Below, piece by piece: positions 19,104-30,247 of a stretch of DNA of 64,000 nucleotides; the stretch's first letter is position 1, and each line of letters begins with the position of its first letter. The notes below the pieces were generated by a model. It was not told where the DNA came from, searched no databases, and saw only the letters and a list, made by a program, of their open reading frames with translations. The DNA is taken from positions 53,410,449 through 53,474,448 of the forward strand of contig CM054155.1 in assembly GCA_028751875.1 (NCBI GenBank), written 5' to 3'. The stretch is from Rapana venosa (Eukaryota; Mollusca; Gastropoda; Neogastropoda; Muricidae). The translations under genes and the position numbers were made by a program.

Positions 19104-20660
19104 CTATTCCACCGGCTTTTCTATCTTTAAAGTTTGTTTACTGCCTGAGTAACTTCTGCTTCTGATATTTTCTATATTTAAAAACATGATCTGTTCCACT
19201 GAGAGCTCTGTATCACTGTTGAAGTCCCTTTCTAACTCTTCACTATCCCCATGAAAAACGTTTTTAAAATGTTTCAACCATCCATCTCTAGTGATACTGT
19301 TTACTACCTTTCCTTTATTTACACAACCCATTTTTCTGAGCTCATTCCAAAAATTTGACCCGTTGCTAATTTCTTTTGCCAGTGCTTCAGTTTTTTGTTT
19401 TCTGAAAGTGCGTTTTTTTGTTTTCAAAAGATACTTATACTGTTTTCTCTCTGTAACATATATTAGTCTATCAGCTTCTTTTCGAGTTGCTCTAAAACAT
19501 CTGAGCGTCTTTCTACATTCCTTTTTTGCTTTAATACATTCATTGTCAAACCATTCTGACCTTTTTGCCCCACCAATACGACATCTTTTGAGCATGCATT
19601 TACTAGACTCTTTTAAACACTCTACAAATAGTTCTAAAGCACCATCTACATCGCTATCCAAGTTATTTCTAGCCATTCTCAAACTGTTTCGAATATCTGC
19701 GCTTTCCCAAGATTTCCTGAATTCATTTTCCAGTGCTTTATTCCAGATAAATCTTTCAAATTCAGCATTTTCACTTGCTTTACTTTTGACATGACAGTCA
19801 TTACCAGTTCCCATTAGTTCTACCTCCATGATAACAGGTAAGTGATCTGACTCTATACAGTTTTCAACAACTAAGGCAACCACTTGAATAGAAGAAAAAA
19901 GTTCAACAGATGTGACAAAATAATCCACAGTGCTTTCCCCAGAGTGTCCAACATAGGTACAACTATCATCAAAGTTTGTTTCACTTAGTCCATTTAGTAT
20001 TATACAATCATACATGTTACATAATTCAATCAACTGATCACCAAAGTTGTTAACAACTTTATCCTGTGATTTCCGTGGAAATTTGTTTTCAGCAGGAACA
20101 GATGTTTCATCAAAGTCTAGTGCTATTTCCATTAAAAGAATAATTCTTACTTGCTGTTCTTGAATTTAGATCCCCAGTTAACAGAACAAAAAAGTCACTA
20201 TACGATCATACAAATGTTCAAAACACTGCTCTATCATCTCCATGCCATAAATATCCTGTTGGCTATTCCAGAAATGTGGAATCACATGGAGGTAAGTAAC
20301 AACACATGTACATAATGCTTTTTCAGTGTAGAAGAGATCTTTATGTATATTTTATCACAACAACATTTTCTTGTTCTACATGAACACGTTTCACAAACTT
20401 GGACAATGTTTTTCTTATTAGAACAATTACACCCCAGAATATCTCCCTTGATGGGATAGTTTTTTTTGCCTTTGAGGTGTATATTACAAAGTCACTAAAT
20501 AAATTAGATTCAACTCAAACCCAACAAACGTTTCAGTTAGACATATAAAATCATATGAAGTAAGGAAGTTAATGAAGTCAACATTCTCTAGTTTTGGCAA
20601 GAGACCATTTAATTATAATTTAGAAATTTAAATGAACTATTATTTACATTTTGTACAACC
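19104..20660 (-). pseudogene. LINE copy A endonuclease and linker
   Basis: An open frame of 342 codons (20132-19104) covers the second half of the APE endonuclease (ECIILNGL-like CIILNGLSE, SCTYVGHSGESTVDYFV, IESDHLPVIMEVEL with the catalytic SDH). A long basic linker follows (KRSEWFDNECIKAKKECRK, RTFRKQKTEALAKEI). From 20132 to 20660 the N-terminal half of the endonuclease is present but frame-broken. Endonuclease function in this copy is lost. Confidence 0.78.
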
Positions 20661-20666
20661 ACAGAT

Positions 20667-22670
20667 TCACTTTGACATGATATGGACTGTCCTCTCTGTT
20701 CTTGAGGACTCACTATCAGATAAGTGGCCCGGCCGAATCCCTATTTTCTGGTGCCTGAAGCCCCTCCTTTTATGTTGGGACATTGACTGCTGAGGCTTGT
20801 TTTTGTCCTTTGCCTGTTTTACAGCCTCTGCCTTTTTAAAAGAATCCACGATATTCCCTTGACTGTTAGATCTAAACTGCAGTTTTCTTGCATGCTTGTT
20901 TGTGAACTCGATAGCTGGATACAGCCCTTCTTGTCGAGGACGCGGGCTGTAGGCAAGAGTGTAGGGGTCTGACCCTTCTCTTTGTCAAAGTCCTCACAGG
21001 TCTTCCATTGTCATGTTTGCTAGTAGGACAGTTGTCAGTTTTATCGTCCCTGATTTGGTCAAAACTGTTTCAGTCATGTCTGTCTGACCTTTATTCATAT
21101 TTGCATCATGTTTTGGTGAGCTTTCTGCACAACTGACATCAAATGCGTCCTCACTTAAACAACTACCTTTCCTAACCCCAACAGTTGAAGCTGTGTCTTG
21201 AACTTCAGTATGAGGTTCTGTGATGTTAGCAGTATCACTTATCATACTGTCATCATCACTTGTGTCTGTCTTGTCTCTGCCTTTGTCATGCATATCAATT
21301 TTTTTCTCTGATACTTTCTCCTGTAAGGAGTCAGCACTGCCATAGCTTTCGGCATGTAAAGGATCTTCCAATTCCCTAGGTGCATGCTGGAGATTAAGGT
21401 CAGTTTTGTTGGCTTTGTCTCCTTCCAAAGGAACCAGGCTATGCCCAGTAATCCTCTGATGCCCATTTGAAGGTTTAGGGCACTTTTCATGAGATTCTGC
21501 ATTTATAACGCTTGATTTTTGCAAAGAATCTTTCATTCTGGTAATTCTTCTGTGGTCCCGATCATTTTGTTCACTTAATCTGCCAGTTCGTGCCACATCA
21601 CTGTATGAGTGAATACCAGGAACCACTGGCACAGATGCCTTTTCTCTGTGGTCTTGCTGTCTGGATTGACTCAATCCTCTGGACCTGTCTTTTACTCTGG
21701 AACTGGTGCTTGAGCACTCCTCCAGGTCTGCTTGTCTGTGATGTCTGTCATGCCACATGCTCTGGTATGGATATGGTGATCTGGTCCTATTGGCACCATG
21801 TCTTGGAAACAGATAATCACCATCCTGATGAGCACTGTCAAACTGGCGTCTCTCTGCCTGGTGCCTGTGCTTGGCTGGGAACCTCTTAGTCTGGTAGCCA
21901 CTTGTGTGCCAGGCATTCCAATTTGTGTTGGAGTTAGCACGTTTACCAGCCTGAACTTGTGGCCAGTCATTTTCTTTGCGGTTGCTATTGAAAGCTTTGG
22001 GCTGCTCTTTGTCATGCACATACAACTTTCCACCATGGAAGTATGCGGTCTTGCCTTGACCACGGTGAAACTCCAGCAAATCCCGCTGGCCTGTAGTTAG
22101 ATCAGCAGCGACCCGAATACCACTGGCTCTCAAATCGTCTCATAGCTCTTTGTCACGCAAAACAGCCATCTTGTCAGTCCAGCGGCAAAACTGGACAAGT
22201 ATGGGCCGGGGTTCCTCACTGCGAGGGCGAGGTCTGCCGATGCGGAATGCCCTAGTAATGTCTGTTTGTTGCCAGCTGGGTGAAGCTGAATGACTGTCCA
22301 GTACATCTACAATCACTTCACTTGTCACATGTTCATCTTCCCACCTTTGCTCCTCAACACCAATAAACCTGAGGTTAAGAGCTCTAGCATCCTGTTCAGT
22401 AGACTCAAGTTTCTTTTCAAGCGCCTCTATCCTGTCTGACATTAATGTTTTGTCTTCTTTGAGTTCTTTAATATCCTCTGTATGCACAAGTACAGTGTCT
22501 TTCAGTTGGCTGACTTCAGCAAAGAAACGTGAGAGATTGTCTTCTAGGTTACAAAACTTTTCATCAATATTGTTTTTTATGCCTGTCAGATGCAGTTGTA
22601 AACCTTGTTGCATTTGATCAAATCGCCAGTCAATAAAATAGAGCACATTGCCTTGAGGAGGAACAGACAT
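20667..22670 (-). pseudogene. LINE copy A ORF1 protein
   Basis: Frames 22670-22140 and 22133-20994 differ only by a stop and a small shift; 20849-20667 adds the C-terminus (DSFKKAEAVKQAKDKNKPQQ). The start MSVPPQGN is followed by a predicted coiled coil (about residues 40-110, KELKEDKTLMSDRIEALEKK). An RNA-binding-like module follows with ITRAFRIGRPRPRSEEPRPI and IRVAADLTTGQRDLLEFHRG, like the C-terminal domain of L1 ORF1p. A long hydrophilic acidic tail ends it. The inferred role is binding LINE RNA in a particle. The same layout occurs in copy C. Confidence 0.75.
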
Positions 22671-22760
22671 TTTTAAAGTTAACTTTCGGGTGCCTGTGCT
22701 TGGATGGCAGTCCTACTCCAGTGTTCACAACACAGTGTCAAAACACACCACACACATCAG

Positions 22761-23103
22761 AGATGCTAAATTTAGCCTGTAGCCAACAAACTGTGCAAGC
22801 CATCCCTAAAACTAAGCACGTGCAACTTGGCCCATCTGCAATGAAGGCGGTAGTGAGTTGCTGCTACTGAAATCTGGTTGGGATTCCTTCTTTACATGAT
22901 GTAAATATTCAAATGTTAATTGAAGAACAACATCTGACCTTCTCAACATCTTGATAACATCTTTTGATGCACACATGTACTATACATACGTCAGCAAAAT
23001 TTCGAAAGTACCACTGCACTCAAACTGTCCATACTTCCCTAGATATTAACAGAGCAGATTTGCACGTCCACCACTTGCCACTGTATCGTTCCGCCCCCCC
23101 CCC
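22761..23103. other. Spacer between LINE copies A and B
   Basis: No gene is recognised. The part next to 22760 may be 5' UTR of copy A. It ends in a short C run (about 23091-23105) before the shared motif CCTATCGGGAGAGA. Confidence 0.4.
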
Positions 23104-23110
23104 CCTATCG

Positions 23111-23150
23111 GGAGAGAGTGTGAGAGAGAGAGAGAGAGTGAGAGAGAGAA
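23111..23150. repeat. (GA)n tract at the 3' end of LINE copy B
   Basis: Interrupted GA repeats directly adjoin the 3' end of copy B (in minus-strand reading, (TC)n follows the element). Confidence 0.9.
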
Positions 23151-24027
23151 CTAAAAAATCTGAAATGATTTAATGTACATTGGCCCTGAACCACAATACA
23201 TTTATTGGGCTTGGGATGGAACAATGGGTTCATTCATATCATTGGCAAAGCAAATGCACAAACAAGTAATGATTTATTATTAATTAAAGAGGAACAACAC
23301 AAATATTATATTTCACGATATAAACCTGAAATCAATCATAACCAAATCACAGAAAAAGATAATGTCAGTAATGATTTATGACTGAATAAAGAAGAAAAAC
23401 AAATTATTCTATTTCATGATTCTAAACCTTAAATCAACCATAACCCAACCACAGAAAAAAGATGCTGTCTAAGAAAAATCATGCATATTGAGTATATATC
23501 AAATTGTAGCAGTTATTCAATGGAGCGATTGAGCCAACATTGTTTTCTTTTTATTAATAGAATAAAACATATATCTAGACAAACTATGTTTATACTCATC
23601 ATTTGTTACTTCGAACATATCTGACAATGGTGCGTTGATACATTTGCTTAAAAAACTTTACTCTCAAGGTTGTGTACTTGTAACATTACAATATAAAGGG
23701 GGCTTCCTTTTCAATTTTTGTTTTACAAAATGGACACAATTATCACAATACTAATATTAATATACAATATTATCACTATATCTATACACATTATTGTTAA
23801 GAGGTAAAACATTGAATTTTGCTTGTGTAATTGCTACATGAAATTAGTGGACATCTATAGAGTTTTAATACTGCTCTTTTACAAAAATACAATTAAAGGA
23901 TCTATAACCACCATACCCCTCTTTATCTTGAATAGTCCCATCCCATTCTTGAATGAACATATCCACTAATCTTTGTTTAAATATACCTAAGAAAACTTTT
24001 ACATCCCCGACACTTTGTTGCATCCAG
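23151..24027 (-). mobile_element. (TC)n-associated LINE copy B, 3' part only
   Basis: Minus-strand residues WMQQSVGDVKVFLGIFKQRL, and VDMFIQEWDGTIQDKEGYGG match the C-terminal part of copy C (WMQHGVGDVNMFLCAFKQRL). The copy is 5'-truncated exactly where (GA)n begins at 24028, and its 3' end (the GGCC...TACATTAA motif) also meets (GA)n. The region between carries stops and AT-rich 3' UTR. Confidence 0.75.
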
Positions 24028-24054
24028 AGAGAGAGAGAGGGGGGGGGGGGGGGA

Positions 24055-24133
<79 letters not shown>
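24028..24133. repeat. (GA)n microsatellite between LINE copies B and C
   Basis: About 105 bases of GA with a G11-type run near 24041. It is flanked by the truncated 5' end of copy B on one side and the tail of copy C (AACTCAAG repeats) on the other. Confidence 0.95.
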
Positions 24134-24135
<2 letters not shown>

Positions 24136-24402
24136 TCAAGAACTCAAGAACTCAAAGATTTTAATGTACTTTAGCCTTTGGCCACAATACATCGACATGT
24201 TAGGACAAAATGTACAGACTAATTATGATATAGCATGGATTTACAATCTTCAGAGTCATGGAAGTATTAATCTGCACCTAGTACTAAACAAACAAACAAA
24301 AAGACCCTCAAAGTAACGAAAACCTTTCAAAGCATCAAATCTAATGAGTAAATGCATTAATGTAAACAGACAAAATACTACTTTCATCTTCTTTAGACGA
24401 TT

Positions 24403-26190
24403 TCAAAGATTTACACTTTGTCTCCTATTTACTGCATGGAAAACAAATCTGGACAAATTGTGTCTGTGATTTCTATTTGTTGCTTTCAAAAGCATATGTA
24501 CAGGAACTTTTACTGATTCTTTTAGAAATTTACCCCTCAAGTCTTTATAGAGACAACAGTCAAAAATAAAATGGTGCTCGTTTTCAGTTTTGTCTTTGCA
24601 AAATAGACAGCTTTTATCCTGTGCTGCCTCACTGTATCGATTTACGTTACTCTTAAGCGGGAGTACATTCAATCTCAACTGGGTGATGGCAACACGAAAA
24701 CAGTATGTCTCCATATCACAGATATATTTTCCTTTTTCAAAAACTGATTTAAATGTTCGATATAAATCATACCTCTTGCGGTCTCTAATGGTCCCATCCC
24801 ATTCCTGTACAAACAGATCAATTAGCCTCTGTTTAAATGCACACAAAAACATGTTTACATCTCCAACGCCATGCTGCATCCATACAATATTAAATCCAGT
24901 CTCACACAAAATTTCTCTTACTCTTGTAGCCCAACACTCTTTTCCAGATCTATCCAATTCAAATAGCATTGTGTAAGCTTTATAGGGTAATCTATTTCTA
25001 TCCATCTGTAACAATTTTAACCAGTATCTCAAGCAGTTAACACAAGAGTGATTAAATAAGGGATATCTTCCAAGCTCTCCATAAACCATCTTATTTGGTG
25101 CTCTTGCAGGGACTCCTAGAAATCGTTTACATGCCATTAAATGAACTTTTTCTATGTGCTCTAGTCTCTGCAATCCCCAAATTTCTGATGAATATAATAA
25201 TATTGACCGAATCTTAGTGTCAAAAATTTTAAAGAATACATTCGAGGTCATCTCTTTATACTTTTGAAACACCTTATTTAATTGTAAAACTGCTTTTTCC
25301 CCTTTTTCTGCTAAATTTGTAGTACCCCTTTTAACACTTATCATAGTTGTAAAGTTAAACCCCAAATAACAGTAATTATTAACCACTTCTAACTTTTCAG
25401 AATTGTAAAACCATTTTTCATGCACACCCAAGTACCCCCCTTTTCTGAATACTATTACTTTTGTCTTTTCGGAATTAACACTTAGCTTCATTTTTTTGCA
25501 GCATTCATGCAACACATTAAGCTGAGTTTGAAGCCCCATGGGTGTAGTTGAAAATAAAGTAACATCATCAGCAAACAGCAATATGAAAAGCTCCATATAA
25601 TCTGGCAATAACAATGCACCATGTTTACCCTTTTCTTCAATGTTATGTGCTATCTGATTAATAAAGATGGAAAATAACGTTGGGGTCATAACACATCCTT
25701 GCCGTACACCAATAGGACATTCAAACATTTCTGAGAGTTCGTGATTTATGCATATACACGACAATAATGATTGATACATAGCTTGTAAACAGGCAAAGAA
25801 TTTTCCTTTAACCCCTTGATCATATATACATTCTAAAAGTTTGTTGTGTCGAACAGAGTCGAAGGCTTTTCTAAAATCCACAAATGCAACATATAACTTT
25901 TTGCCTTTTTTACTCAAATATTTCTGAACTGTGGCATACAATGTAAAAATATGATCAACAATCGAGTAATTTTTGCGAAATCCTGCTTGAGAATCTGAAA
26001 GTAAATCATTATCTTCTAGCCATGTGTACAGTCTTTTGTTTAGAATAGTTGTGTAGCACTTTAAAATAATACTAAGTAGGGATATTCCTCTATAATTATC
26101 AACCATTTCAGGATTCCCTTTTTTGAATATCGGAATGATAATAGCTTTTGACCATTCTTGCGGAAAAAATACCTTGCTCAAAAATAGCAT
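24403..26190 (-). CDS. LINE copy C reverse transcriptase and C-terminal domain
   Basis: 595 uninterrupted codons. Order: WSKAIIIPIFKKGNPEMVDN, YRGISLLSII (motif 1), DSQAGFRKNYSIVDHIF (motif 2), YVAFVDFRKAFDSVRH (motif A), CPIGVRQGCVMTPTLFSIF (motif B), ILLFADDVTLFS (motif C, near 25563-25576), VNNYCYLGFNF, the thumb, EIWGLQRLEHIEKVHLMACK, then a C-terminal domain with a CLFCK...H...C zinc-like motif. It copies the LINE RNA at the nicked target. The true N-terminus lies in 26749-26108, overlapping in another frame. The catalytic Asp pair and motif A Asp are present, so this part could fold, but the whole ORF2 is frame-broken. Confidence 0.88.
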   Translation of the reverse strand: MLFLSKVFFPQEWSKAIIIPIFKKGNPEMVDNYRGISLLSIILKCYTTILNKRLYTWLEDNDLLSDSQAGFRKNYSIVDHIFTLYATVQKYLSKKGKKLYVAFVDFRKAFDSVRHNKLLECIYDQGVKGKFFACLQAMYQSLLSCICINHELSEMFECPIGVRQGCVMTPTLFSIFINQIAHNIEEKGKHGALLLPDYMELFILLFADDVTLFSTTPMGLQTQLNVLHECCKKMKLSVNSEKTKVIVFRKGGYLGVHEKWFYNSEKLEVVNNYCYLGFNFTTMISVKRGTTNLAEKGEKAVLQLNKVFQKYKEMTSNVFFKIFDTKIRSILLYSSEIWGLQRLEHIEKVHLMACKRFLGVPARAPNKMVYGELGRYPLFNHSCVNCLRYWLKLLQMDRNRLPYKAYTMLFELDRSGKECWATRVREILCETGFNIVWMQHGVGDVNMFLCAFKQRLIDLFVQEWDGTIRDRKRYDLYRTFKSVFEKGKYICDMETYCFRVAITQLRLNVLPLKSNVNRYSEAAQDKSCLFCKDKTENEHHFIFDCCLYKDLRGKFLKESVKVPVHMLLKATNRNHRHNLSRFVFHAVNRRQSVNL

Positions 26191-26749
26191 TGAATAGTTT
26201 TGTCAAAAATAAATATACTTCTTCCCCGCCAGCCTGTAGCATTTCAGCAGATATATTACCAATTCCACTTGCTTTACCTTTCTTGAGTTTTCTAATGGCT
26301 TGAGTGACTTCTTCTACTGATATGGGTTTGTTTAGCACATGATTATTTTCTTCAGATAAGTCAGCTTCAATTGCCATCTGCTCTATCTCTTCATTGCTAT
26401 TTTGAAACAGTTTGTTAAAGTGGTTAAACCACTCTTGTAAACTAATATTGTTATTGATTCTCTTTTTTCCTCCACAACCCATACTTCTTAGTTGGCTCCA
26501 AAAATGACAAGAGTTATCCATTTCTTTTGCCAGAGATTCTGTTTTTTGTTTTCTGAAACTTTGTCTTTTCTCTTTCAGTAAGAGTTTATATCTTTTTCTT
26601 GCTTCTATGTATAGTAGTCTATCTTCGTCTGCTCTAGACTTTCTAAAACAGTTCGGTTTTTTCCTACTTTCCTCTTTTGCTATTTTGCATTCATTATCAA
26701 ACCATTCAGACTTTTTTTCCTGTTTGTATGAAATGACTTTAACATGCAC
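26108..26749 (-). pseudogene. LINE copy C linker and RT N-terminus
   Basis: The frame carries KKSEWFDNECKIAKEESRKK, RQSFRKQKTESLAKEMDNS, VEEVTQAIRKLKKGKASGIG (RT motif 0) and LFNAIFEQGIFSARM, then leaves frame. The RT continues at 26190-24403. The overlap of 83 bases marks the frameshift. The collinear residues in copy A (19104-20132) support the join. Confidence 0.82.
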
Positions 26750-27839
26750 TGACTAGAAGTTTTCAGACATATTACAAAAATATCCAAGGCTTGGTCTACA
26801 TTTCTATCCAGAGTATGTGTGGCTAGAATCATTTTGTCCCTGATATCTTTGCTTTGCAACATTGTAATATAATCACTTTTATATTTTTCATTCCATACAA
26901 TTTTCTCACAAAACAAACTTTTATCTTCAGCTACCTTCCAATTTTTATCTGTTAAACTTTTCTTAATCTGTAATTCCAAAACAACTGGTAGATGGTCTGA
27001 TTCAGTTAAGCTTTCAACAGTAAGGGACACAACATTAACAGATGAAAGCAAATCACATGATGCAATAAAATAGTCTACTATACTTGTTCCAGAAGTTGCA
27101 ATATATGTACAACTGTCATCAAGGTTTTGTTCACTGAGCCCATTTAAAATAATGCATTCAAACATATTACATAGTTCTAATAACTGCTCACCAAAAAGAT
27201 TGACCCCACCATCTTGAGACTTTCTCAGGAATTTGTTGTCATCTGAAACAGTTGTATCTGTCAAATCAGTATCATCACCCATATAACTAATTTGTTGATG
27301 CCGTTCTTGCATTTAAGTCATTCCTCTTTTCATATAAATCTACTAGGCATTGTTCTAACATTTCCATACCATACACACCCTCCTGATTTTTCCAGAAAGG
27401 GGATTCATGTGGTGGAATGTACGAACAAACAAGCTTTATTTCCTTGCTTATAGAGAAGAGTTCTTTATCTATCTTGACAAGTATAGTATTTTCAACTTCT
27501 ATGTGAATCTGTTCCACAAAACTGGCAAAAGACTTCTTAATTAGAACAATGACACCCCCAAATAGCGTCCTTTTGGGAAAGTTTTTTGGCTTTTGACGTG
27601 AAAATAATATAATCTTTAAAAATAGGAGAATCAAAATCATTAGCAAAGAAAGTTTCTGTCAAGTACACGAAATCGTAAGAGAGAATGAAATTTACAAAGT
27701 GGTCATTTTCTACCTTTGGTAAGAGGCCATTTACATTGTAGTTTAGAAATTTAACTTGATAACTGTTTACATTATTTACACATACATCTAACTGAGTTGC
27801 TGGACTTTTTGCTTGCATTATAGCTGTATCATGTTCCAC
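26680..27839 (-). pseudogene. LINE copy C APE endonuclease
   Basis: Three overlapping frames. 27839-27537 gives VKFLNYNVNGLLPKVENDHF and VYLTETFF (catalytic Glu). 27646-27287 gives GVIVLIKKSFASFVEQ, SYIPPHESPFW and NDLNARTAS (catalytic DxN). 27312-26680 gives CIILNGLSEQNLDDSCTY, STVDYF-like SIVDYFIAS, and TESDHLPVVLELQI (catalytic SDH). All catalytic positions are represented, split by two frameshifts. Confidence 0.82.
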
Positions 27840-27959
27840 ATCATGTACATGTTTTCTTATGCACTGCTTCTTGGGTATTGTGGCCTGGCTGAGTCCCTAT
27901 GTACCAGTGCATGGAATCCCATTTTCTTCCTGCTCAGACTGAGACATATGGGATTGTTT

Positions 27960-29960
27960 GTCTAAAACCTTTTACTGTTTGTGTGCTTGCACTTTTCTGA
28001 ATGAGTCAACCATGCTGTTTTGACTAGTGCATCTTGCAGACGTTTTAGCTCCTCTTCGACTACTGAGTCCAGTACTAGAGATAGCACGTCTTTGACGTAG
28101 TGTTCGCACAGAGGACGTTGTCTGTTTGTCTTTTGTGCCTGTTTTGCCACGCCCATTAATCTTAGAGTTACTGCTCTGATCTGGGAGTTGGTCAGTATTC
28201 ATGTCTGGTCCTTTTAGGTCTCCTGTGTCAAAATTGTTTGTCTCCTTTTGTCTGTCATATGTCATGTCCTTGTTATGTTGTTCTGTACTTTGTTGAGTTT
28301 CACTATTGTCATCTGTTTCTTGTTCTGTGTCATTGTTCCTGAGAATCTCAACATGAGCCTCAACATAAGCCTCAACAGGAGCGTCAGTAGTCTCTTCTTC
28401 TCATCTGAAGTCTGTAACATTATCAGTAACTCTCAATGAAACATCATTTACCGTAACACTGTCATCATTGTCACTGTCTTGTCTGTCAACCAGGTGCTTG
28501 CCCAAAGTTCTATGTACAAGATCTTCACTGCATTCTGTTTCCAGATCAGAGTACCTGTCATCCTTGTCCATCAGGTTGAGTCTGTCATTGTCATGGTGGT
28601 CAAAGTCACTGTGAGCATCAGCATCAGCAAGGCTGACAGTCTGTCTGACAGGATCTCTCCCGTTGTTCCCACAGCTGGGCTCCTGCCCCCTTGACTTCTG
28701 AACAGAACGTCTTGAGGCACTGGATTCCCTCTGGTTGTTTTTCAACATGACCACCCTTCTGTGGTCTGATGTGGTGTAAGACTGTGAGGGCCTTCCATAC
28801 CTTGTTGCTTCACTGTATGACTGGATTCCAGGAACCACTGGTATGGTGGATGTTCTCCTTGCCTCTGGATAGTGGGTGTTCTTCCAGTCTCTTGGTCTGT
28901 TGTCCCATCTGTCATTCCATCTTCCATGTGCCTCTGCTATTCGAGTAGCCTTTTGTAATGTTCCTCCTCTCCGCTGATTGCCAGGGCATCAGGTGGTGGT
29001 GATGCTGTGATGAACTGAATTTGTTATAATGTCTGTCTTCAGACCAGTTCATGCTGTCTTCAGGGACCTTGCTGACCTCGAACCTGTTTGGCTGGTGGCC
29101 ATTCTGGTTCCCATAAACCCTTCTTGACATAGGTCCGTTCACGTGCAGGTTTTCTGTCTTCCAGGACTGTCTATTTCTCTGGCCTGGCTGTGGTTGTGGC
29201 CAGTCCTCCACATGTCCTTTATCCTTTAGGGTGTAGTGCCATTCAGTGCTATACCTGGATGAAGCAGCTGGTTGTCTGTCCCTGACTTGCAGCTTTCCAT
29301 TTCGTATGTAGGCTTTTTTGCCCTGCCCACTGTGGAAATCAATTATGTCCCGTTGTTGAGTAGTGAGGTCAGAGGCCACCCGTATACCGCGTCTCCTCAG
29401 GCTGTCCCTCAAATCTCCATCACCCAGCACCGCCATCTTGTCCATCCACCGATAGAACTGGACAAGGATGGGTCGAGGGTCACTTGAATGTGGTCTCTGC
29501 CTCCCTATCCGGAAAGGTCTGGCAATGTCTTTTTCATTCCAGCCAGAGCACTGGCTATGGTCATTCAGCAGGTCAACAACCATTTGAGTGGTGGCATATT
29601 CATCCTCCCACTGCTGTTCCTCCACATTCATGATCTTGACACTGCAAGCTTTCAGGTTCTGCTCTGTGGCTTCAAGTCTTCTCTCTACTTGATCCAATCT
29701 GTCCATGATACTCCCTTTGTCTTCCTTCATTTCTTTTAGTTCTTCACTGTTGTGGGTCACCATTTTTTCCAGATGAGAAATCTTTGAGAAGAAACTGATA
29801 AACTATCCTCAAGGGAGCAGAATCTCTCACCCATGTTTGTTTTCATTGCTGCAGAGTGAAGGGCAAAGCCCTGCTGCATCTGTGCCAGACGCCAGTCAAT
29901 CATCTGCAGTAAACTGGATGGATGGGGTGCTAAGTATTCTCAGACATTTTCCAGGCGCCT
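27960..29960 (-). pseudogene. LINE copy C ORF1 protein
   Basis: Starts near 29920 (IDWRLAQMQQGFALH, as in copy A). A frameshift near 29790 leads into the open frame 29763-28912: coiled coil (EELKEMKEDKGSIMDRLDQV), then IARPFRIGRQRPHSSDPRPI and IRVASDLTTQQRDIIDFHSG. Further frames 28838-28401 (MVPGIQSYSEATRYGRPSQS and an acidic tail) and 28265-27972 complete it. Copy A has the same order. The inferred role is RNA binding and chaperoning for the LINE; no catalytic motif is present. Confidence 0.77.
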
Positions 29961-30040
29961 GTGGTACACTTTGCTGTAAACAGTTTACAAACAGGCACTT
30001 GTCCTAGTGTTTAACAATGTCAACACACAGACTTGATGCA

Positions 30041-30091
30041 AAAAAATGAGAGAGAGAGAGAGTGAGTGAAAGAGAGTGAAAGAGAGAGCTC
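30041..30091. repeat. (GA)n tract between copy C and unit D
   Basis: GAGAGAGAGAGAGTGAGTG-type repeat joining the 5' end of copy C to the 3' tail of the next unit. Confidence 0.9.
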
Positions 30092-30151
30092 GAACTTGAA
30101 TATTTTCATGAGGGTAAATGAATAAGCCATAGGCTTCTTTCCACCAGGCCG

Positions 30152-30156
<5 letters not shown>
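30092..30156 (-). mobile_element. LINE unit D, 3' terminus only
   Basis: 65 bases with the family-style end (GAAGCCTATGGCTTATTCAT...TTCAAGTTCGAG on the minus strand), closed on both sides by (GA)n. It is an extreme 5' truncation. Confidence 0.65.

Positions 30157-30241
<85 letters not shown>
30157..30241. repeat. (GA)n microsatellite between units D and E
   Basis: Pure GA of about 85 bases. Confidence 0.97.

Positions 30242-30247
<6 letters not shown>

Larger units (their letters stand above)
16411..22760 (-). mobile_element. (TC)n-associated LINE copy A, near full length
   Basis: Minus-strand order is ORF1 (22670-20667), endonuclease and linker (20660-19104), RT (19100-17879), C-terminal domain (17733-17257), a 3' UTR with (CA)n, and a tail of repeated GTTCAGA units (16440-16411). 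The sequence is collinear with copy C (24134-30040). Many stops and indels show decay. The clade is uncertain: the RT and the CCHC-type tail resemble I/Nimb or related LINEs, and I do not assign it. The 5' end is approximate. Confidence 0.82.
24134..30040 (-). mobile_element. (TC)n-associated LINE copy C, essentially full length
   Basis: About 5.9 kb, bounded on both sides by (GA)n. Minus-strand order is 5' UTR, ORF1 (29960-27960), endonuclease (27839-26680), RT and tail (26749-24403), and a 3' UTR ending in TTGAGTTC repeats, then (TC)n. It is the best-preserved member: the RT-to-C-terminus frame is uninterrupted for 595 codons. A handful of frameshifts break ORF1 and the endonuclease. It is the reference copy for this family in the window. 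Confidence 0.87.

Noticed and set aside
21590..22100. Plus-strand frames opposite LINE ORF1 with W/C/L-rich translations
   Set aside because: They are antisense shadows; the minus-strand frames carry the conserved ORF1 motifs and are shared with copy C.
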